From contig NZ_CP132719.1 of the NCBI RefSeq assembly GCF_030845995.1, forward strand, positions 2,170,001 to 2,234,000: a stretch of 64,000 nt of DNA, written 5' to 3'. This DNA comes from Geothrix sp. 21YS21S-4 (GTDB lineage: Bacteria; Acidobacteriota; Holophagae; Holophagales; Holophagaceae). Each line of letters opens with the position of its first letter. The stretch's first letter is position 1. Below, piece by piece: positions 36,481 through 45,220 of this stretch. The position numbers were made by a program, and so were the translations under genes. The notes below the pieces were generated by a model that made no database searches, had not been told where the DNA came from, and saw only the letters and a program-made list of their open reading frames with translations.

Positions 36481-37071
36481 ATGCCGATCGTCACTATCCA
36501 GTCCCCCAAGTTGTCGCCGGACCAGAAAACCCGTATCGGGGAACGGATCATCACCGCGCTGCAACAGGAAGGACTGGCCCCTGGTTCCGTGGTGGTGATG
36601 TTCGAGCCCGAGCGGGCGGACCTCTACCTGGACGGCCTGCTGGTGGAGATGGAAACGCCCCTCCAGGCCTCCGTCCCCGCGCCCCTTTCCCCGGCCGCCC
36701 CCGCGCCCGTCGCGCCCAAGGCCGTCGCGCCCGTCGCTCCGGAGCCCCCCGCCTACAAGACCAAGGCCCGCCGCTCCAAGCCCGAGCTGGAGGACCTCAA
36801 GAAGAACCTCATGCGCGCCCTCCAGGACCGCGGCTCCCTCAGCAGCTTCGAGGCCCAGGTCGCCCTGGATCTCAAGGACTGCGATTGGGCGCCCGCCACC
36901 CTCCGCCGCCTGTTCACCGAACTGGAGGAGGAGAAGCTCATCGTCAAGAGCGGCCAGAAGCGCGGCACCCGCTACGGCTGGAAGGGCATCGTGAACGCCC
37001 CCCAGATCACGCCGCCGTCCGTCAAGCTCGTGAAGGCCGACGCGGAAGCGGAGACGGAAGAGGAAGGCTGA
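36481..37071 (+). CDS. Tautomerase-like / winged-helix fusion protein
   Basis: 196 residues. The N-terminus MPIVTIQSPKLSPDQKTRI with Pro2 and a following VVVMFEPE strand resembles the 4-oxalocrotonate tautomerase fold, in which Pro1 (after Met removal) is the catalytic base. A Pro/Ala linker (about 63-102) leads to a winged-helix-like domain (about 108-175: LEDLKKNLMRALQDRGSL, WAPATLRRLFTELEEEKLIV, KRGTRYGWKG). The acidic tail is short. The combination suggests a sensor or DNA-linked protein. Divergent from fur. Confidence 0.65.
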   Translation: MPIVTIQSPKLSPDQKTRIGERIITALQQEGLAPGSVVVMFEPERADLYLDGLLVEMETPLQASVPAPLSPAAPAPVAPKAVAPVAPEPPAYKTKARRSKPELEDLKKNLMRALQDRGSLSSFEAQVALDLKDCDWAPATLRRLFTELEEEKLIVKSGQKRGTRYGWKGIVNAPQITPPSVKLVKADAEAETEEEG

Positions 37072-37085
37072 GCCCTTTCCTTCCG

Positions 37086-37802
37086 ATGGATTGGTTCGCC
37101 TGGGATTTCGACCATCCCGCCTATTTCAGGATCTACGCCGACAAGGCCGCGGACGCCGCCCTCGAGGGACCGGCGCTCGCGGCCTTGCTGGCGTTGCCCC
37201 CGGACAGCCGCGTCCTGGACCTCCCGTGCGGATGGGGGCGGCTCCATCCCTACCTGAGGGCCCAGGGACTGGAGGTGGTCGGCGGGGACCTGAGCGCCCT
37301 CAATCTGGCGCGCCACGCGGCGGAACATCCCGCGCCCCTGGCCCGCCTGGACCTGCGCGCCCTGCCCTTCCGCGACGGCTGCGTCGACGGGGTCTTCTGC
37401 GCCTTCACCAGCTGGGGCTACTTCGCCACCGAGGCGGAGAACCTGCGCCAGCTCTCCGAAGCCGCCCGGGTCCTGCGCCCCGGCGGATGCCTGCTGTTGG
37501 ACCTCGCGGGCCGCGCATTCCTGAGGGCCGCCGTGGCGGAGGTGGAAGGGCTGTGGCTGGATTTCGAGGCGGAGGGCTACCAAGAGCGCGTCACCTGGAG
37601 CCCCGACGGATTCCGCATCCGAACGGAGCGCCAGTGCGAAGGCGCGACCTTCCGGCACGACATCTGGATCCCCACGGACGCGGAGGTCCGGGCGGCGCTG
37701 GCCTCCGCCGGATTCGGTCCTCCCGCGGCCTACGGCGGCCTCGACGGCAGCCCCTGGGACCCCGGGGCCGACCGGTGGCTCTACCGGGCCGTCAGGCCCT
37801 GA
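37086..37802 (+). CDS. Class I SAM-dependent methyltransferase
   Basis: 238 residues. SAM motif I VLDLPCGWGRLHPYL, motif II VVGGDLSALNLA, then LPFRDGCVDGVFCAF and AARVLRPGGCLLLDLAG. The substrate is unknown. It follows the tautomerase-fusion gene by 14 bases and is likely cotranscribed. The last 11 bases overlap the end of the converging MFS gene. Confidence 0.87.
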   Translation: MDWFAWDFDHPAYFRIYADKAADAALEGPALAALLALPPDSRVLDLPCGWGRLHPYLRAQGLEVVGGDLSALNLARHAAEHPAPLARLDLRALPFRDGCVDGVFCAFTSWGYFATEAENLRQLSEAARVLRPGGCLLLDLAGRAFLRAAVAEVEGLWLDFEAEGYQERVTWSPDGFRIRTERQCEGATFRHDIWIPTDAEVRAALASAGFGPPAAYGGLDGSPWDPGADRWLYRAVRP

Positions 37803-38946
37803 TTCCGCGCGTCGGCAGGAGGAAGGCCGCGAAAGCGAGCGCGGACAGCGCGAGGGCCACCCGAAGGCCGAGGGCCTGCACCAGCGCGCCTCCCACCAGC
37901 GGTCCCGCCATGAGGCCCACCGAATAGGCCAGGTTGAGGATCGAGAACGCCGAGGCGAAGCTCTGGCTCCCCTCGCGCTCCACCTGATCGGCCACCGCGG
38001 GACTGCACGGGCTCATCACGAAGCTGGCCGCGCTCCCCAACCCCATCATCACGAGCACCACCATCCACGGCCGCGGCATCACGACCGCCAGCGGCAGGAG
38101 AACGCACACCAGGACGAGCCCCATGCGGAGGACCTTCACCCGCCCGATGCGGTCGGACAGGCGCCCCATCAGCGGGGACGTGAGGGTGTGGGTAAGGGCC
38201 GAGGCGGCGAAGCACAGGCCGATGCCGGCGGCGCTCAGGCCCAGCCGCGCATCGAGGTCCAGGGGAAGGGTGGATTCCAGGAGCGCCCACAGGCCCGATC
38301 CCATGGCCATCGCGCCCGCGAACAGACGCACCACCGGATTCGCCAGCAGCTGTCGAAAGGGCAGGCGCTCGCCCCGCTCGGTCTCGCCCGCGGGCAGGAG
38401 GAAGGCCCGCCCCGCCGCGTCCAGCGCCACGAGCGCCGCGCCCACCAGGAAGGGCGCCGACGGACCGGCGTGCTGATCCAGGAAGCCCGACAATGGCGGG
38501 CCAATCAGCACGCCCAGGTTGGCGGCGGCGAAGGCGGTGCCCATGGCCTTGCCGCGGGATTCCGAGGGGAAGTGGTCCGCCAGCAGCGCCATCCCCGGCA
38601 GCCAGGTGGCCGCCCCCGCCGCTCCCTGGAGGAACCGCGCCACCACCAGCAGCCAGTAATGCGTCGAGACCGCGAACACCAGGGTGGTGACCCCGAGCCC
38701 CGCCAAGCCCCACAGCATGGGCGTCCGCCGGCCGTAGCGGTCCGTGAGCACGGCCACCGGAAAGGTCGCCAGGAGCAGCGCCACCGCGTAGCTCCCGAAG
38801 AGGATGCCCACCTGCATGGGATTGAGGTCCAGGGCGCGGGCGTAGCGGGGGAGCAGCGGCACCAGCAGGTAGTACAGGAGCATGTCCACGTGGAAGGCGA
38901 GCGCCGTGACGAGGAGCGCGGCGGTGGAGGGAGCGAGGCGGCGCAT
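37792..38946 (-). CDS. MFS transporter
   Basis: 384 residues, about 12 membrane helices in two halves. The loop-2 motif FPVAVLTDRYGRRTPMLWG and its repeat LMGRLSDRIGRVKVLRMGL identify the major facilitator family. The drug-efflux type is likely from RFLQGAAGAATWLPG, but the substrate is unknown. GGGGGG lies in front of the ATG. It follows the GNAT gene on the same strand. Confidence 0.9.
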   Translation of the reverse strand: MRRLAPSTAALLVTALAFHVDMLLYYLLVPLLPRYARALDLNPMQVGILFGSYAVALLLATFPVAVLTDRYGRRTPMLWGLAGLGVTTLVFAVSTHYWLLVVARFLQGAAGAATWLPGMALLADHFPSESRGKAMGTAFAAANLGVLIGPPLSGFLDQHAGPSAPFLVGAALVALDAAGRAFLLPAGETERGERLPFRQLLANPVVRLFAGAMAMGSGLWALLESTLPLDLDARLGLSAAGIGLCFAASALTHTLTSPLMGRLSDRIGRVKVLRMGLVLVCVLLPLAVVMPRPWMVVLVMMGLGSAASFVMSPCSPAVADQVEREGSQSFASAFSILNLAYSVGLMAGPLVGGALVQALGLRVALALSALAFAAFLLPTRGIRA

Positions 38947-38975
38947 CCCCCCACTATCGCATCCGGTCGCGGGGC

Positions 38976-39734
38976 TCAGCCGCGCGCCATCTCCACCTTG
39001 GGATAGGCGACGCGGAAACCGCACGCCTCGTAGGCGCGCTGGCTGGGGGTGCCCGGGGCGGTGGAGGCGCACGCCACATCGCAGCCCCGCTCCGCGGCGA
39101 AGGCCAGCCGCGCGCGGATGAGGGCCTTCTGCAGGCCCCGTCCCCGGTATCGCGGGATCACCCCGTCACCCGAGAGAAGAGCCACGCCGTCCACGATCCC
39201 CAGCGTTCCGCCTCCGGCGGGCTCGCCTTCGACGAAGGCCAGGAAACCCCACGCACCGCTCCCGTCCAGCGATACCTCGAAGGGCGGTTCCACCTCCCGC
39301 CAGTCGTCGCGCTCCAGGAAGCCCGCGGCCACCACCTGGTTGAAGACCCGGATTTCCGCCGGGCCGACGGGGTGGATCTCCACGCCCGAAGCGGGTGGCA
39401 GAGGATCGGCCAAGGATCTTGCCCAAAGCTGCTGGAACGCGTGGACGCGATAGCCGCGGCGGGCGAGGAGCGCCCACAGGGCGGGATCGGCGGCGGGGCT
39501 CAGCTCCAGCACGACGGGCGCGCCGAGAAAAGCCTCGACGGCCTTGAGGTCGGCCTCGGAAAGGGGATCGACGAGACCCAGGGCCTGGTTGAGCGGATGG
39601 GCCTCTCCGCGGAAGTGGGCGAAGCCGCCCCCTGCGGGAAGGCTGCGGCCTCCGGCAGCGTGGTTGAAGCGCTCATTCTGAAGGGCCTGGGCGCGCTCCA
39701 GACGGCGCGCCAGCGAAAACAGATCGAAGAACAT
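38976..39734 (-). CDS. GNAT-family acetyltransferase
   Basis: 252 residues. The C-terminal half has the GNAT core: AFVEGEPAGGGTLGIVDGVALL, then VIPRYRGRGLQKALIRARLAF for acetyl-CoA binding, and PSQRAYEACGFRVAY. The N-terminal half is longer than in a single GNAT domain and may be a second, weaker one. Substrate unknown. ATG at 39734 with GGAG upstream. Its stop lies 29 bases before the MFS start. Confidence 0.82.
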   Translation of the reverse strand: MFFDLFSLARRLERAQALQNERFNHAAGGRSLPAGGGFAHFRGEAHPLNQALGLVDPLSEADLKAVEAFLGAPVVLELSPAADPALWALLARRGYRVHAFQQLWARSLADPLPPASGVEIHPVGPAEIRVFNQVVAAGFLERDDWREVEPPFEVSLDGSGAWGFLAFVEGEPAGGGTLGIVDGVALLSGDGVIPRYRGRGLQKALIRARLAFAAERGCDVACASTAPGTPSQRAYEACGFRVAYPKVEMARG

Positions 39735-39941
39735 CGGAAGCTCCAGAAGGAAAGGTCCAGCCGACCGGCTCCCGCACAGCGGGGACGGCCCTGCGCGATG
39801 CTGCGCCCTTGGGTCAGCCCAGGCGCGCGGCTTCCCCGCCAAGTCCCGGCGTGCCGCGGTGGGGATGGAGAGGGGAGCTCAGAGGCCTATCCGAAGAAGG
39901 CTCCAGCGTAGCGGATCGGCGGCAGGACGCACGCGAAGCGA

Positions 39942-39959
39942 AGCCCCCTTGCGGGGGCT
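39942..39959 (-). terminator. Hairpin at the 3' end of rnpB
   Basis: AGCCCCC / GGGGGCT with loop GCAA on the minus strand, directly after RNase P RNA. The following T-run is poor. The 207 bases between this and the GNAT gene hold nothing else I can support. Confidence 0.6.
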
Positions 39960-40318
39960 CCGGTGGACCGGTAAGCCGGGTTCTGTCGTGGAGCGTCATT
40001 CCTCTGGGATGGATGTCGCCATCCACCTCGTGCAACCTACCCGCCGGCTCGGCCGGGTCGACCCTCGCCGCTTGCGCGGTGCGCCGGCCTATTTGGTCTT
40101 GCTCCCTGGGGGGTTTACCGTGCCCGTCCTGTTGCCAGTCCGGCGGTGGGCTCTTACCCCACCGTTTCACCCTTACCTGTGATCCGAGGATCCATCGGCG
40201 GTCTGTTCTCTGTTGCACTTTCCGTCGGGTCACCCCGCCCTGGTGTTACCAGGCCCAGTACCCTGCGGAGCCCGGACTTTCCTCTGCCCTCGCGGACAGC
40301 GACGCCCTGATCCACAAG
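39960..40318 (-). ncRNA. rnpB: RNase P RNA, class A
   Basis: Read on the minus strand it has the universal core: GAGGAAAGTCCGGGCTCC near the 5' end, GCAGGGTACTGGGC, the AAGGGTGAAACGGTGGGGTA segment, GCAAGACCAAATAGG, and near the 3' end CGACAGAACCCGGCTTACCG. GTGGATC at the 5' end pairs with GGTCCAC at the 3' end as helix P1. The ends are estimated to within about 5 bases. It follows the exbD gene by only a few bases. Function: the catalytic RNA of tRNA 5' maturation. Confidence 0.95.
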
Positions 40319-40322
40319 GGGC

Positions 40323-40328
40323 AGGCTA
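40323..40328 (-). promoter_or_regulatory. Candidate -10 of rnpB inside the exbD stop codon
   Basis: TAGCCT on the minus strand; its TAG is the exbD stop codon. It lies about 5 bases before the inferred RNA 5' end. No good -35 was found, so readthrough from exbD is the alternative. Confidence 0.3.
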
Positions 40329-40706
40329 GCACGGTCCAGGCTCCTCCCGTGCCGCGGTGAGCGAGATGGCGGCATCCGGCCGGGCCCCCTTCACCGCGTC
40401 CAGGACGGAAGCGGCGCGCTGGAAGGGAAGCGACGGATGGACGTCGATCCGCACCCGGCCCGAAGACGCACAGACCCTCTCCGCCAGTTCCGCAGCGGAG
40501 ATCGGCGCGCCTTCGAATCGCAATCCGCCGTCCGCGCCCAGCGCCAGCCTGAGCAGCGATCCGCCGCCGCTTCCGCCTTCCCGCGGCAAGGTCGCGGCCA
40601 AAGCGCGGGGCAGCGCCGGAACGAGGGTGATGAACACGATCAGCAGGACCAGAACGATGTCGATGAGGGGCGTGATGTTGATGTCGCTGCGCAATCCGGC
40701 TGTCAT
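40326..40706 (-). CDS. exbD: ExbD/TolR-type biopolymer transport protein
   Basis: 126 residues. MTAGLRSDINITPLIDIVLV and LLIVFITLVPALP give the single membrane helix with the conserved Asp. The C-terminal periplasmic domain is short (RIDVHPSLPFQRAASVLDAV). It starts 9 bases after the tonB gene. Together they form a TonB-ExbD pair, but no ExbB is adjacent. Downstream is rnpB. Confidence 0.86.
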   Translation of the reverse strand: MTAGLRSDINITPLIDIVLVLLIVFITLVPALPRALAATLPREGGSGGGSLLRLALGADGGLRFEGAPISAAELAERVCASSGRVRIDVHPSLPFQRAASVLDAVKGARPDAAISLTAAREEPGPC

Positions 40707-40714
40707 GGCGCGCC

Positions 40715-41464
40715 TCACTTCAGCCGGAAGTTGAGCGTGAGGCGGAAGCTCGCCTGGACGGGCCGATCCCCGACGCGGGCCGGCTCGAAGCGCCACTGCC
40801 GCGCCGCCTGCAGGGCGGCCTCCCGAAGGAGGGGATGACCCTCCAGCGCCTGCACCTGAATGGGCGCGCCGGCTTCATCCACGACCATCATCAGGATCAC
40901 CGTCCCCTGGATCCGCGCGCGGCGGGCGAAATCGGGATACGCCGGTTCCACCCGGCGGAGGGCGACGAGGCCCGTGGAGGAGAAGTCGTGGATCTGCGCG
41001 GGACCCGCGGCCGCCGATCCCGACGACGCAACTCCGGGCACGGCGGGAAGCAGGCCACTCCCGACGAACCCGTCGCCGCTGTGATCCTCCGTCGGCAGGG
41101 TGCCCGCCGGAACCTGGGGGTCCGCGGTCGAGGCCACCCGAACTCCTTCGGCACTGGGAGCGGCCATCCCGCCGCTGCCCGCGCCCAGAGCCAGACGCAC
41201 GGTCGATCGAGCAGTCACGGGCTCTCCGAATTCGAAGATCCGCTCGGGCTGCGTGGGGGGCGCTGGACGCGAGACCAGGGGCGGCGCGAGCGACGCGAAG
41301 CCGAAGGTCACGCCGGCCAGGGCGAGGTAGATCAGGCCGGAAAAGAGGGCCGACCGCGCGGCGTCGGAGGGGGGAGCCGAGGCCGCGACGGCGCAGGGCT
41401 GGAGGGTGGGCGGCAGGTCCGGGAAGACAGGCCCCCGGCCGTGCCGGAGCGCGAAGTTGGACAT
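40715..41464 (-). CDS. tonB: TonB-family energy transducer
   Basis: 249 residues. Membrane helix at about 38-58 (ALFSGLIYLALAGVTFGFA), a Pro/Ala/Gly spacer with no long Lys stretch, and a classic TonB C-terminal domain: VALRRVEPAYPDFARRARIQG, VVDEAGAPIQVQALEGHPLL, AALQAARQWRFEPARVGDRP. It drives outer-membrane receptors with ExbD. ATG with AGGAGG upstream. This is the second TonB-like locus in the window. Confidence 0.9.
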   Translation of the reverse strand: MSNFALRHGRGPVFPDLPPTLQPCAVAASAPPSDAARSALFSGLIYLALAGVTFGFASLAPPLVSRPAPPTQPERIFEFGEPVTARSTVRLALGAGSGGMAAPSAEGVRVASTADPQVPAGTLPTEDHSGDGFVGSGLLPAVPGVASSGSAAAGPAQIHDFSSTGLVALRRVEPAYPDFARRARIQGTVILMMVVDEAGAPIQVQALEGHPLLREAALQAARQWRFEPARVGDRPVQASFRLTLNFRLK

Positions 41465-41669
41465 GGTGCCTCCTGAGGGATCGGCGGCCGTGGCCTCCCG
41501 CAGGCTCCCCGCCCCGCACGGCGCGGAGGGGGATCGGAGGCGATCCCGGGCCCTGGATCACGCACCGTCTGGGGAGGGCCAAAGATCGCTTGGAACAGGT
41601 ATCGGCGCCGCGCGGAAAATGTCAACCGCCCGGCGATGAATTTGCGGCCTCACGCCCAGGATCGATCAA

Positions 41670-41770
41670 GGACCAAAATTCTTCTGACCACCAAAACGCC
41701 AAGAACAGAACGGGGGCTGGACGTGGCTTTTCCTGGTGTCTTCGCGCGCTGGTGGTGATCCTTCCGGGCT
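41670..41770. repeat. Palindromic CACCAAG element, copy 2 (degenerate)
   Basis: Left arm GACCACCAAAACGCCAAGAA and right arm CTGGTGGTGATCCTT at about 41750-41764 match copy 1, with a changed centre. It fills the 306-base gap between tonB and the 855-aa gene; the rest of the gap shows no gene. Confidence 0.6.
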
Positions 41771-44337
41771 CAGGCCGGAGGCAGGGGCAGCGCCCAGCCC
41801 TTCCGCTGCATGTCCTCCAACAGCCGCCACGCGGCCACGTAGGGATCCCCCGTATCGCCGCCCAACACCTCGTCCCGCAGCCGCACCTGGAGCGGCACCA
41901 ACTCGGGATGGAAGCTTCCGGCGAGCCCCGCGTCGGCCTGGAAGAGGCGCAGCAGCAGGGCCTCGGGATGGGCGTGGGCGAGGGCCGTGGCGCATAGGAC
42001 CGCGCCGCCCTCCCCTTCCACGGCCCCCGCCTCCAGAAGCCGATCCCTCAGCGGATGGAGCACCGCAGGATCCACGTCCAGGCCCACGCAGCGGAACACG
42101 GGGCTGCCTTCCAGGCGGTCGGGCACTTCCCCTTCGGCCAGCCAGGGGCACGGCGGGCGGTGGCCATCGTAGGGGAGCCACGGCATGAAGACTTCGTGCC
42201 GGTGGTCGTCGCGCACCCAGGCATGGATCAGGCGCATGAGGTCCACGCGGTGTGCCGGATTGGCCTCGGGGCCGATCCACACCAATCGCTGGACGGCGCG
42301 GGGCACGGGTTCCACGGGACGGAACCGATCCCGCCAGGGTTCCGTCTCCACGGGCATCCCGAGTCCCAGCCCGCCGAGGAAGGCGGGGAAACCGGGGTAG
42401 GGCGTGGGCAGGAGGAGGTTCGCCCCCTCGGGCGAGATCCGCAGGTCCAGCCCCGGGAAGCAGGCCTCCAGGGGGCTCTCCTTCAGCGTCTCCAGGAGCG
42501 AGAGGCGGTGGTCCTCGGTCCGCAGGGGCTCGATGAGCTTCAGGTGCCACATCCGCGCGTCCTCGTCGCAGGACCACGCCTCCAGCGCCGAGGGCTCGGG
42601 CTGGTCGAGGGCGTCCAGCCCCGCGAGCAGCAGGCGGATCTCCCCCGAGGCATGGCGCCACCCCGCGGGCGGCTGGGCGGGAATGCCCGCCAGGAGCCGA
42701 GGGCGACGCTGGGCGCGGGCCCAGGCCAGGCGATCCCAGGAGGCGCTGGACACGTCCTCGGAGACCTTAAGGAGACCGGAGAGATCGCCGGCAGCGATCT
42801 GGAGGTAGGCGTCGCTCCGCCGGATCTCCTGGTGGCCGACGAGGATCTCCCACGTCTCGTCCAGGTTCTTCTGGCCGATGCGGGCGAACTCGTCGCCCAC
42901 TTCCATCAGCCGCTTGCCGATGCGGACCAGGCGCTCCCGCTCCGGCGAGATCTTCGCCTCCACGCCCCACTGGCGACCCAGGGCCGATTCGATGGCCGCG
43001 GAGCGCTCGCGGACCTCGTGCAGGGACAACTCCGCCCGGTCGGCGGCCTGCCGCACCTGATCCACCAGGCCGAGGTGCGCTTCCAGCGCCCGCTCCAGAT
43101 CCTGCCCCTGGTGGTCCAGGTGGCCCGCCACGCGAAGCAACTCGTGAAGGCCCGCGCGAAGGTGATGGGTCACTTCCTGCAGATCCCACAGCCCGTTGGT
43201 CTCCCGCTCCAGCTCGCGCTGGTGCTGGTCCAGGGAGCGCTCGAGATCCGACGCGCCTTCGGAAGTCTGGTTCGCCAGGCTCCGCAGGCGCCCGCCGATG
43301 GCCTGGATGCCCGCGCTGCCCCCGCCCTTCTGGGCGAGGATGGCGGCGTTCACCGCGAGCAGCCCGGTCTGCTGGGCGGCCTGATCGATGATCCGCAGGG
43401 AACCGTGCGCCACGCCCAGAGAGCGGATCCGCTGCTGGGACTCGTCGCGGAAGGCATCGATCCGCCGGGCCAGGGCCTCGGCCTGGTCCCGCACTTCGTC
43501 GGCGGAATGGCGGAAGCGCTGGAGCTGTTCCGTGCGGCCCTTGGTCTCCTCCAGCAGGCGCGGGGTATGGGCCACCAGCCCCTTCACTGCCAGCCCCAGG
43601 CGGGCGCCCTGCCGGATGCTGGAATCGGCGAGGCGGCCAAGGATGTCCTCCTCCCGCCGCAGGCGGGGGAAGGTGGACTGGAGTTCCTCGAGGAGGTTCT
43701 CGAACTGATCCATCCCGGCCTGGGCCTGCTCCAGGGAGGTGCGGAGGGCCTGGCCCTGCAGCCGGTGCTGATCGGCCCGCAGGCGATGGTTCAGCTCGAT
43801 CTGGTCGAAGCGGAGGGGACCGTCGATGGCGCTCTTGAGATTCCGGCCGAAGGCGGAGAGGCGCTCCTGGGCCGAGGTGCGGGCGGCCATCTCCCGGCCG
43901 CGGCGCTTGTGGGCCTGGTCGAGGAGGTGATCCAGCTCCTCCCATTCGCGCCCGACGGCCTTCCGCAGGCGGTCCAGTTCCGTCTGCGTGCGGAGGTCCT
44001 CCTCCAGCAGGACGTTGAGGGCGGAGGCCGCCAGGACCAGCTCGCGGCGCAGTCCCGCCGGCGGCTCCTGGGGCGTGCGGTCCCCTTCCACGATGCGGCG
44101 CGACCAATCGGCGATGAATCCGTCCGGCGCCAGGCGGCGCTGCCAGAAGAACCACCGCCGCCCCACGAGCACCAACCCCGCGGCGGCCCCCATCAGGAGC
44201 GTGCCCTCCAGCGGCCGGAGCGCGGGCGAGGCCCGGAAGAGCAGGTAGGCCGAGGCGCCGAGGACCAGCAGCGTCACCGCGTCCCCCACCCAGCGGCGGA
44301 TCCCGATGCGTTTCCAGAAGGAGCCGTTCCGACCCAT
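41770..44337 (-). CDS. Large chemoreceptor-like protein with unknown C-terminal region
   Basis: 855 residues. Two membrane helices at about 18-36 and 44-62 with no periplasmic domain between, a long coiled coil, then a signalling-like hairpin (about 310-380): QAAQQTGLLAVNAAILAQKG then GGRLRSLANQTS. It follows the MCP tip pattern but lacks several conserved residues (the usual NAAIEAARAGE). After more coiled coil, the last about 300 residues form an alpha/beta region (VQRLVWIGPEANPAHRVDLM, HEVFMPWLPYDG) I cannot assign. Chemotaxis output is doubtful. Confidence 0.75.
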   Translation of the reverse strand: MGRNGSFWKRIGIRRWVGDAVTLLVLGASAYLLFRASPALRPLEGTLLMGAAAGLVLVGRRWFFWQRRLAPDGFIADWSRRIVEGDRTPQEPPAGLRRELVLAASALNVLLEEDLRTQTELDRLRKAVGREWEELDHLLDQAHKRRGREMAARTSAQERLSAFGRNLKSAIDGPLRFDQIELNHRLRADQHRLQGQALRTSLEQAQAGMDQFENLLEELQSTFPRLRREEDILGRLADSSIRQGARLGLAVKGLVAHTPRLLEETKGRTEQLQRFRHSADEVRDQAEALARRIDAFRDESQQRIRSLGVAHGSLRIIDQAAQQTGLLAVNAAILAQKGGGSAGIQAIGGRLRSLANQTSEGASDLERSLDQHQRELERETNGLWDLQEVTHHLRAGLHELLRVAGHLDHQGQDLERALEAHLGLVDQVRQAADRAELSLHEVRERSAAIESALGRQWGVEAKISPERERLVRIGKRLMEVGDEFARIGQKNLDETWEILVGHQEIRRSDAYLQIAAGDLSGLLKVSEDVSSASWDRLAWARAQRRPRLLAGIPAQPPAGWRHASGEIRLLLAGLDALDQPEPSALEAWSCDEDARMWHLKLIEPLRTEDHRLSLLETLKESPLEACFPGLDLRISPEGANLLLPTPYPGFPAFLGGLGLGMPVETEPWRDRFRPVEPVPRAVQRLVWIGPEANPAHRVDLMRLIHAWVRDDHRHEVFMPWLPYDGHRPPCPWLAEGEVPDRLEGSPVFRCVGLDVDPAVLHPLRDRLLEAGAVEGEGGAVLCATALAHAHPEALLLRLFQADAGLAGSFHPELVPLQVRLRDEVLGGDTGDPYVAAWRLLEDMQRKGWALPLPPA

Positions 44338-44397
44338 CGCCCGCCCTCAAACCATTGGTATTTCCATCGGCACGGGACCGCCCCGGGCCAAGTTTGG

Positions 44398-45132
44398 TCA
44401 GACCGTCCGCCACAACACGTCGTAGCTGCGGAGGCCGCCGCCCAACTCCTGGAGGAGCCGGGCCCGCAGCAGGCCCGTCACCATCGTCTGGGCCTGATCA
44501 GCCGGATCGGGCCGAGGCGCGGCATCGGCGCCTCCGGTCCGCAGTCGGCGGAGGTGCTCCCGCGCGCCGGCTGGCAGCGCTTCCGCCGGATCGACCGGGG
44601 TACAGGCCGCGCAGCACCAGCCTTCTTCCCCCAGCAGCACCAGCGCCGCGGTGTCGTTCCCGCACCGCCCACAGGCCCGCGGATGGGGAAGGAGCCCCAG
44701 GCAGTGGAGCAGCCAATGCTCGGCGTAGGCCAGGATGCCCAGGGCGTTGTCGGGATCGGCCCTGAGCGCCCGGCCGCAGGCGCTCAGCAGGCGGTACAGC
44801 CGGTCGTCCTCCACCCCTTCCCGGGCCACCCGGTCGAAGAGGTCCGCCAAGCACGCCATCACGAGGCTGGACTCCAGATGACCCAGGGTCAGCGGACTGA
44901 ACGCCAGCTCGCAGCGCGTGACGCGCTTCAACTCCGTGTGCTCCTTCCCGAAGAAACTGACCCGCACCATCCCCAAGGGCTCGAAGGCCGCCACCCACTT
45001 GGCGGTGGGCTTCTTCACGCCTTTGGCCAGACCGGTGAGGCGCTCCCCGTGCTCCGAGAGGAAGGACACCACCGCCCCCCCCTCGGCGAAGGGCACGGCC
45101 TTGAGGACGATGGCGGCGTGGGTCCGGATCAC
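44398..45132 (-). CDS. recO: DNA repair protein RecO
   Basis: 244 residues. OB-fold start (RTHAAIVLKAVPFAEGGAVV, LTGLAKGVKK), then the helical domain and a zinc site CGRCG ... CCAAC. RecO helps load RecA on gapped DNA with RecR. The GTG at 45132 is preceded by AGACTGGAAAC, giving a weak ribosome site. Upstream open frame shows no homology. Confidence 0.9.
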   Translation of the reverse strand: MIRTHAAIVLKAVPFAEGGAVVSFLSEHGERLTGLAKGVKKPTAKWVAAFEPLGMVRVSFFGKEHTELKRVTRCELAFSPLTLGHLESSLVMACLADLFDRVAREGVEDDRLYRLLSACGRALRADPDNALGILAYAEHWLLHCLGLLPHPRACGRCGNDTAALVLLGEEGWCCAACTPVDPAEALPAGAREHLRRLRTGGADAAPRPDPADQAQTMVTGLLRARLLQELGGGLRSYDVLWRTV

Positions 45133-45187
45133 GTTTCCAGTCTGCCCGGATTCAACCCGCGCCCTGCCGCCGGGTCTCACATGACGA

Positions 45188-45202
45188 GGCCCCTGCGGGG
45201 CC
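45188..45202. repeat. Hairpin between recO and the Spy-like gene
   Basis: GGCCCC (45188-45193), loop TGC, GGGGCC (45197-45202). Lies between divergent genes; it may affect either leader. Confidence 0.3.
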
Positions 45203-45220
45203 CTTCACCAGGAGGTGGCC

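Noticed and set aside
40000-40330. Short open frames inside the RNase P RNA region
   Set aside because: The sequence has the conserved class A RNase P core; the frames have no coding support.
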